Below, piece after piece: positions 5,151-6,419 of a stretch of 6,419 nt of DNA (position 1 is its first letter; each line of letters opens with the position of its first letter). Below the pieces are notes generated by a model. That model had not been told where the DNA came from and made no database searches. It saw only the letters and a program-made list of their open reading frames with translations. Origin of the DNA: Bacteroidales bacterium (GTDB lineage Bacteria; Bacteroidota; Bacteroidia; Bacteroidales; UBA1556); NCBI GenBank assembly GCA_023145955.1, contig JAGLDA010000033.1:1-6419 (forward strand), written 5' to 3'. A program made the translations under genes and the position numbers.

Positions 5151-6419
5151 TTACTCCTTAATAATTTTTATAGCTCTTCGGTAAGCAGAGCCTTCAATAA
5201 TGGCTATATACATACCTTTAGAAAGGTTACTAAAATTCATTATACACTTTTGCCCAGAGAAAGGCTTTTTCTTAATCAATCGTCCGTTCATATCGTATAC
5301 ACTTAAAATTAAGCCAGAACGATTATGTTTAATATAAAAGCGCTTTTGAACAGGATTATTATACATTAAGTTATCATCAAGAACTATATTATCAATACCA
5401 GAATATACTATTCCTCGAATAAACAATACATATGCAGCTCCTGCATCATTTGCACCATCATCATCAGCCCTAGCACCTACTAATAATGCATGTATCCCAT
5501 TATACTTTCCAATGGATGAAATAGAAACCCCAAAGCGATCACCAGCATTTAGATTTCCATTAAAGTTATTAGAGCCCTGAGTTACTTTCAGATGCGACTT
5601 TACCGATCCATTACTATTAAGGTATAATATATAAAACGCCCCTGCGTCTGTACCATTTGTATTATCACCATAAGCACCAACTGCTATGTCAATAATACTA
5701 TCATTATCTAAATCGCCTATTTTGGCAATAGAAACGCCAAACTTGTCCTCGTTGGACAGTACATTACTAAAGTTTCCTGAAGAAGAGCTTATTTTTTGGG
5801 TGTTTAACACTGTACCTCCTGTATCCAATGAAAGTACGTAAATAGCCCCACGATTACTTCCTCCATCATCATCAAAATGACTACCAACTGCTATTTCTAA
5901 ATTACCATCGTTATTTATATCTCCAATGTTTTCTACAGTAACACCAAAATAAGCTTCCATTCCTAAATTAACACCAAGACCACCCTGTGTAGAGCTAATT
6001 TTTTTATGATGATGAACTGTTCCATTTGCATTCATAAATAAAATCCAAACAGCACCCGCACGAGTATTTCCATCATTATCTCTTCTTGAGCCAACGGCTA
6101 AATCTTGAACACCGTCACCATTCAAATCTCCAATATTTGCAATATCACAACCAAAGGCTGGAGAACCCGACAAAGCACCTGTGAAGCCACCTGATAAAGC
6201 ACTTATTTTTTGAGTACTCAATACCAAACCACTAGTATCAAGTGATAAGATGTAAACCGCACCGTTCCAATTACCGCCATCATCATCATACTCAGCACCA
6301 ACTGCAATATCTTGATATCCATCACCATTGATATCACCAAGAGCAGCAAAGCTAGAGCCAAAAATATCACCACTAGATATATTTCCTGTAAAACCACTCA
6401 TGTTTTTTGTGATTTTAGT
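5151..6419 (-). CDS. FG-GAP repeat surface/secreted protein with T9SS sorting domain (5' partial)
   Basis: This minus-strand gene is cut by the right edge; 422 residues of its C-terminal part are visible. From the edge it reads TKITKN before the first Met (6401). That KIT aligns with the KIS found at the same point in the following repeats, so the Met is internal and the true start, with its signal peptide, lies beyond 6419. Numbering from that Met, units begin at Phe14, 83, 152, 221 and 290, each opening FG and carrying GDxNxD, (I/L)AVG, D(D/N)DG, GA and a YIL-type strand. The D-x-N/D-x-D-x-x-x-D loops should bind calcium, and such repeats build beta-propellers as in integrin alpha chains. 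The last about 70 residues are a T9SS type A sorting domain. The product is probably exported by T9SS and released or anchored at the surface. Ligand or substrate is unknown; an enzymatic or adhesive domain could lie in the missing part. Confidence 0.9.
   Translation of the reverse strand, partial: TKITKNMSGFTGNISSGDIFGSSFAALGDINGDGYQDIAVGAEYDDDGGNWNGAVYILSLDTSGLVLSTQKISALSGGFTGALSGSPAFGCDIANIGDLNGDGVQDLAVGSRRDNDGNTRAGAVWILFMNANGTVHHHKKISSTQGGLGVNLGMEAYFGVTVENIGDINNDGNLEIAVGSHFDDDGGSNRGAIYVLSLDTGGTVLNTQKISSSSGNFSNVLSNEDKFGVSIAKIGDLDNDSIIDIAVGAYGDNTNGTDAGAFYILYLNSNGSVKSHLKVTQGSNNFNGNLNAGDRFGVSISSIGKYNGIHALLVGARADDDGANDAGAAYVLFIRGIVYSGIDNIVLDDNLMYNNPVQKRFYIKHNRSGLILSVYDMNGRLIKKKPFSGQKCIMNFSNLSKGMYIAIIEGSAYRRAIKIIKE
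5154..5372 (-). other. T9SS type A C-terminal sorting domain (coding part)
   Basis: The final residues (about Asn344 to Glu416 from the Met at 6401) have the pattern of the Por-secretion tail: YNNPVQKRFYI, then LILSVYDMNGRLIKKK, then FSNLSKGMYIAIIEG and a basic end AIKIIKE. These match the family's NP motif, the v-x-D-xx-G-x-hydrophobic strand, the dLS-x-L-x-x-GxY strand and the terminal K-hydrophobic-hydrophobic-K. In characterised species this domain directs passage through the outer membrane by T9SS and is then cleaved off. Confidence 0.88.
5397..6362 (-). repeat. Five FG-GAP units, period 207 bases (69 residues)
   Basis: Units run 6362-6156, 6155-5949, 5948-5742, 5741-5535 and 5534-5397. 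The first four are each exactly 69 codons with no insertion or deletion. They share FG, IGD(I/L)(N/D)xD, VG, a D-rich turn and GAxY(I/V)L. The linker GxVxxxxKIS ends each unit. A partial unit precedes them at 6363-6419. Unit five is shortened and has lost the calcium loop (GKYNGIHALLVG replaces the GDxNxDG region). Diverged residues between units suggest old duplications rather than recent copies. Confidence 0.9.

Noticed and set aside
5103..5306. Plus-strand open frame of 67 codons
   Set aside because: It is mostly antisense to the T9SS sorting domain of the FG-GAP gene and begins in the convergent terminator region.
6399..6401. ATG as the true start of the FG-GAP protein
   Set aside because: The frame stays open to the window edge and the codons before it align with the preceding repeat unit (KIT aligned with KIS), so the Met is internal.
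1..6419. A new defence, mobile or biosynthetic system
   Set aside because: Every gene is a housekeeping or common exported-protein family. There are no transposases, integrases, nucleases, direct-repeat arrays or clustered unknown genes.

Overview
The window is AT-rich and reads as ordinary chromosome from a member of the Bacteroidota, probably a flavobacterium-like or related lineage. Four signs support this. The best promoter candidates resemble the Bacteroidota -7 box (TAnnTTTG) rather than TATAAT. Start codons lack clear Shine-Dalgarno sequences. One gene ends in a type IX secretion (T9SS) type A sorting domain. Lipoprotein and PepSY-like families common in the phylum are also present.

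Layout, left to right. Bases 1-48 may hold the last codons of an upstream gene. A tandem-domain universal stress protein (63-953) is followed, 50 bases later on the same strand, by full-length cinA (1004-2272). An AT-rich gap of 195 bases holds a palindrome over the cinA stop, a weak hairpin and a promoter candidate for rpmB (ribosomal protein L28, 2468-2704). rpmB is closed by a strong intrinsic terminator. Next comes a small FKBP-type peptidyl-prolyl isomerase predicted to be a lipoprotein (2818-3273). A 266-base gap contains an 11-bp inverted repeat and a clear promoter, which drives rplU-rpmA (L21 and L27, 3540-4162). That operon ends in a strong terminator whose T-run almost touches the -7 box of the next gene, a secreted PepSY-like protein (4267-5040). 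A hairpin at 5059-5096 separates it from a convergent minus-strand gene. That gene (5151 to beyond 6419) encodes the C-terminal part of a large FG-GAP repeat protein with a T9SS tail; its start lies outside the window.

The genes do not form one pathway. Three are translation genes (rpmB, rplU, rpmA). Two are stress or NAD-related genes (the universal stress protein and cinA). Three encode exported proteins: the FKBP in the envelope, the PepSY-like protein in the periplasm or outside, and the FG-GAP protein at the cell surface or outside. I see no CRISPR array, insertion sequence, tRNA, phage gene or defence system, and no evidence of a new multi-gene system. The points most worth a second look are the exact 69-residue periodicity of the FG-GAP protein with its decayed last unit, the two terminator-promoter abutments, and the triple PepSY-like architecture with an acidic linker.
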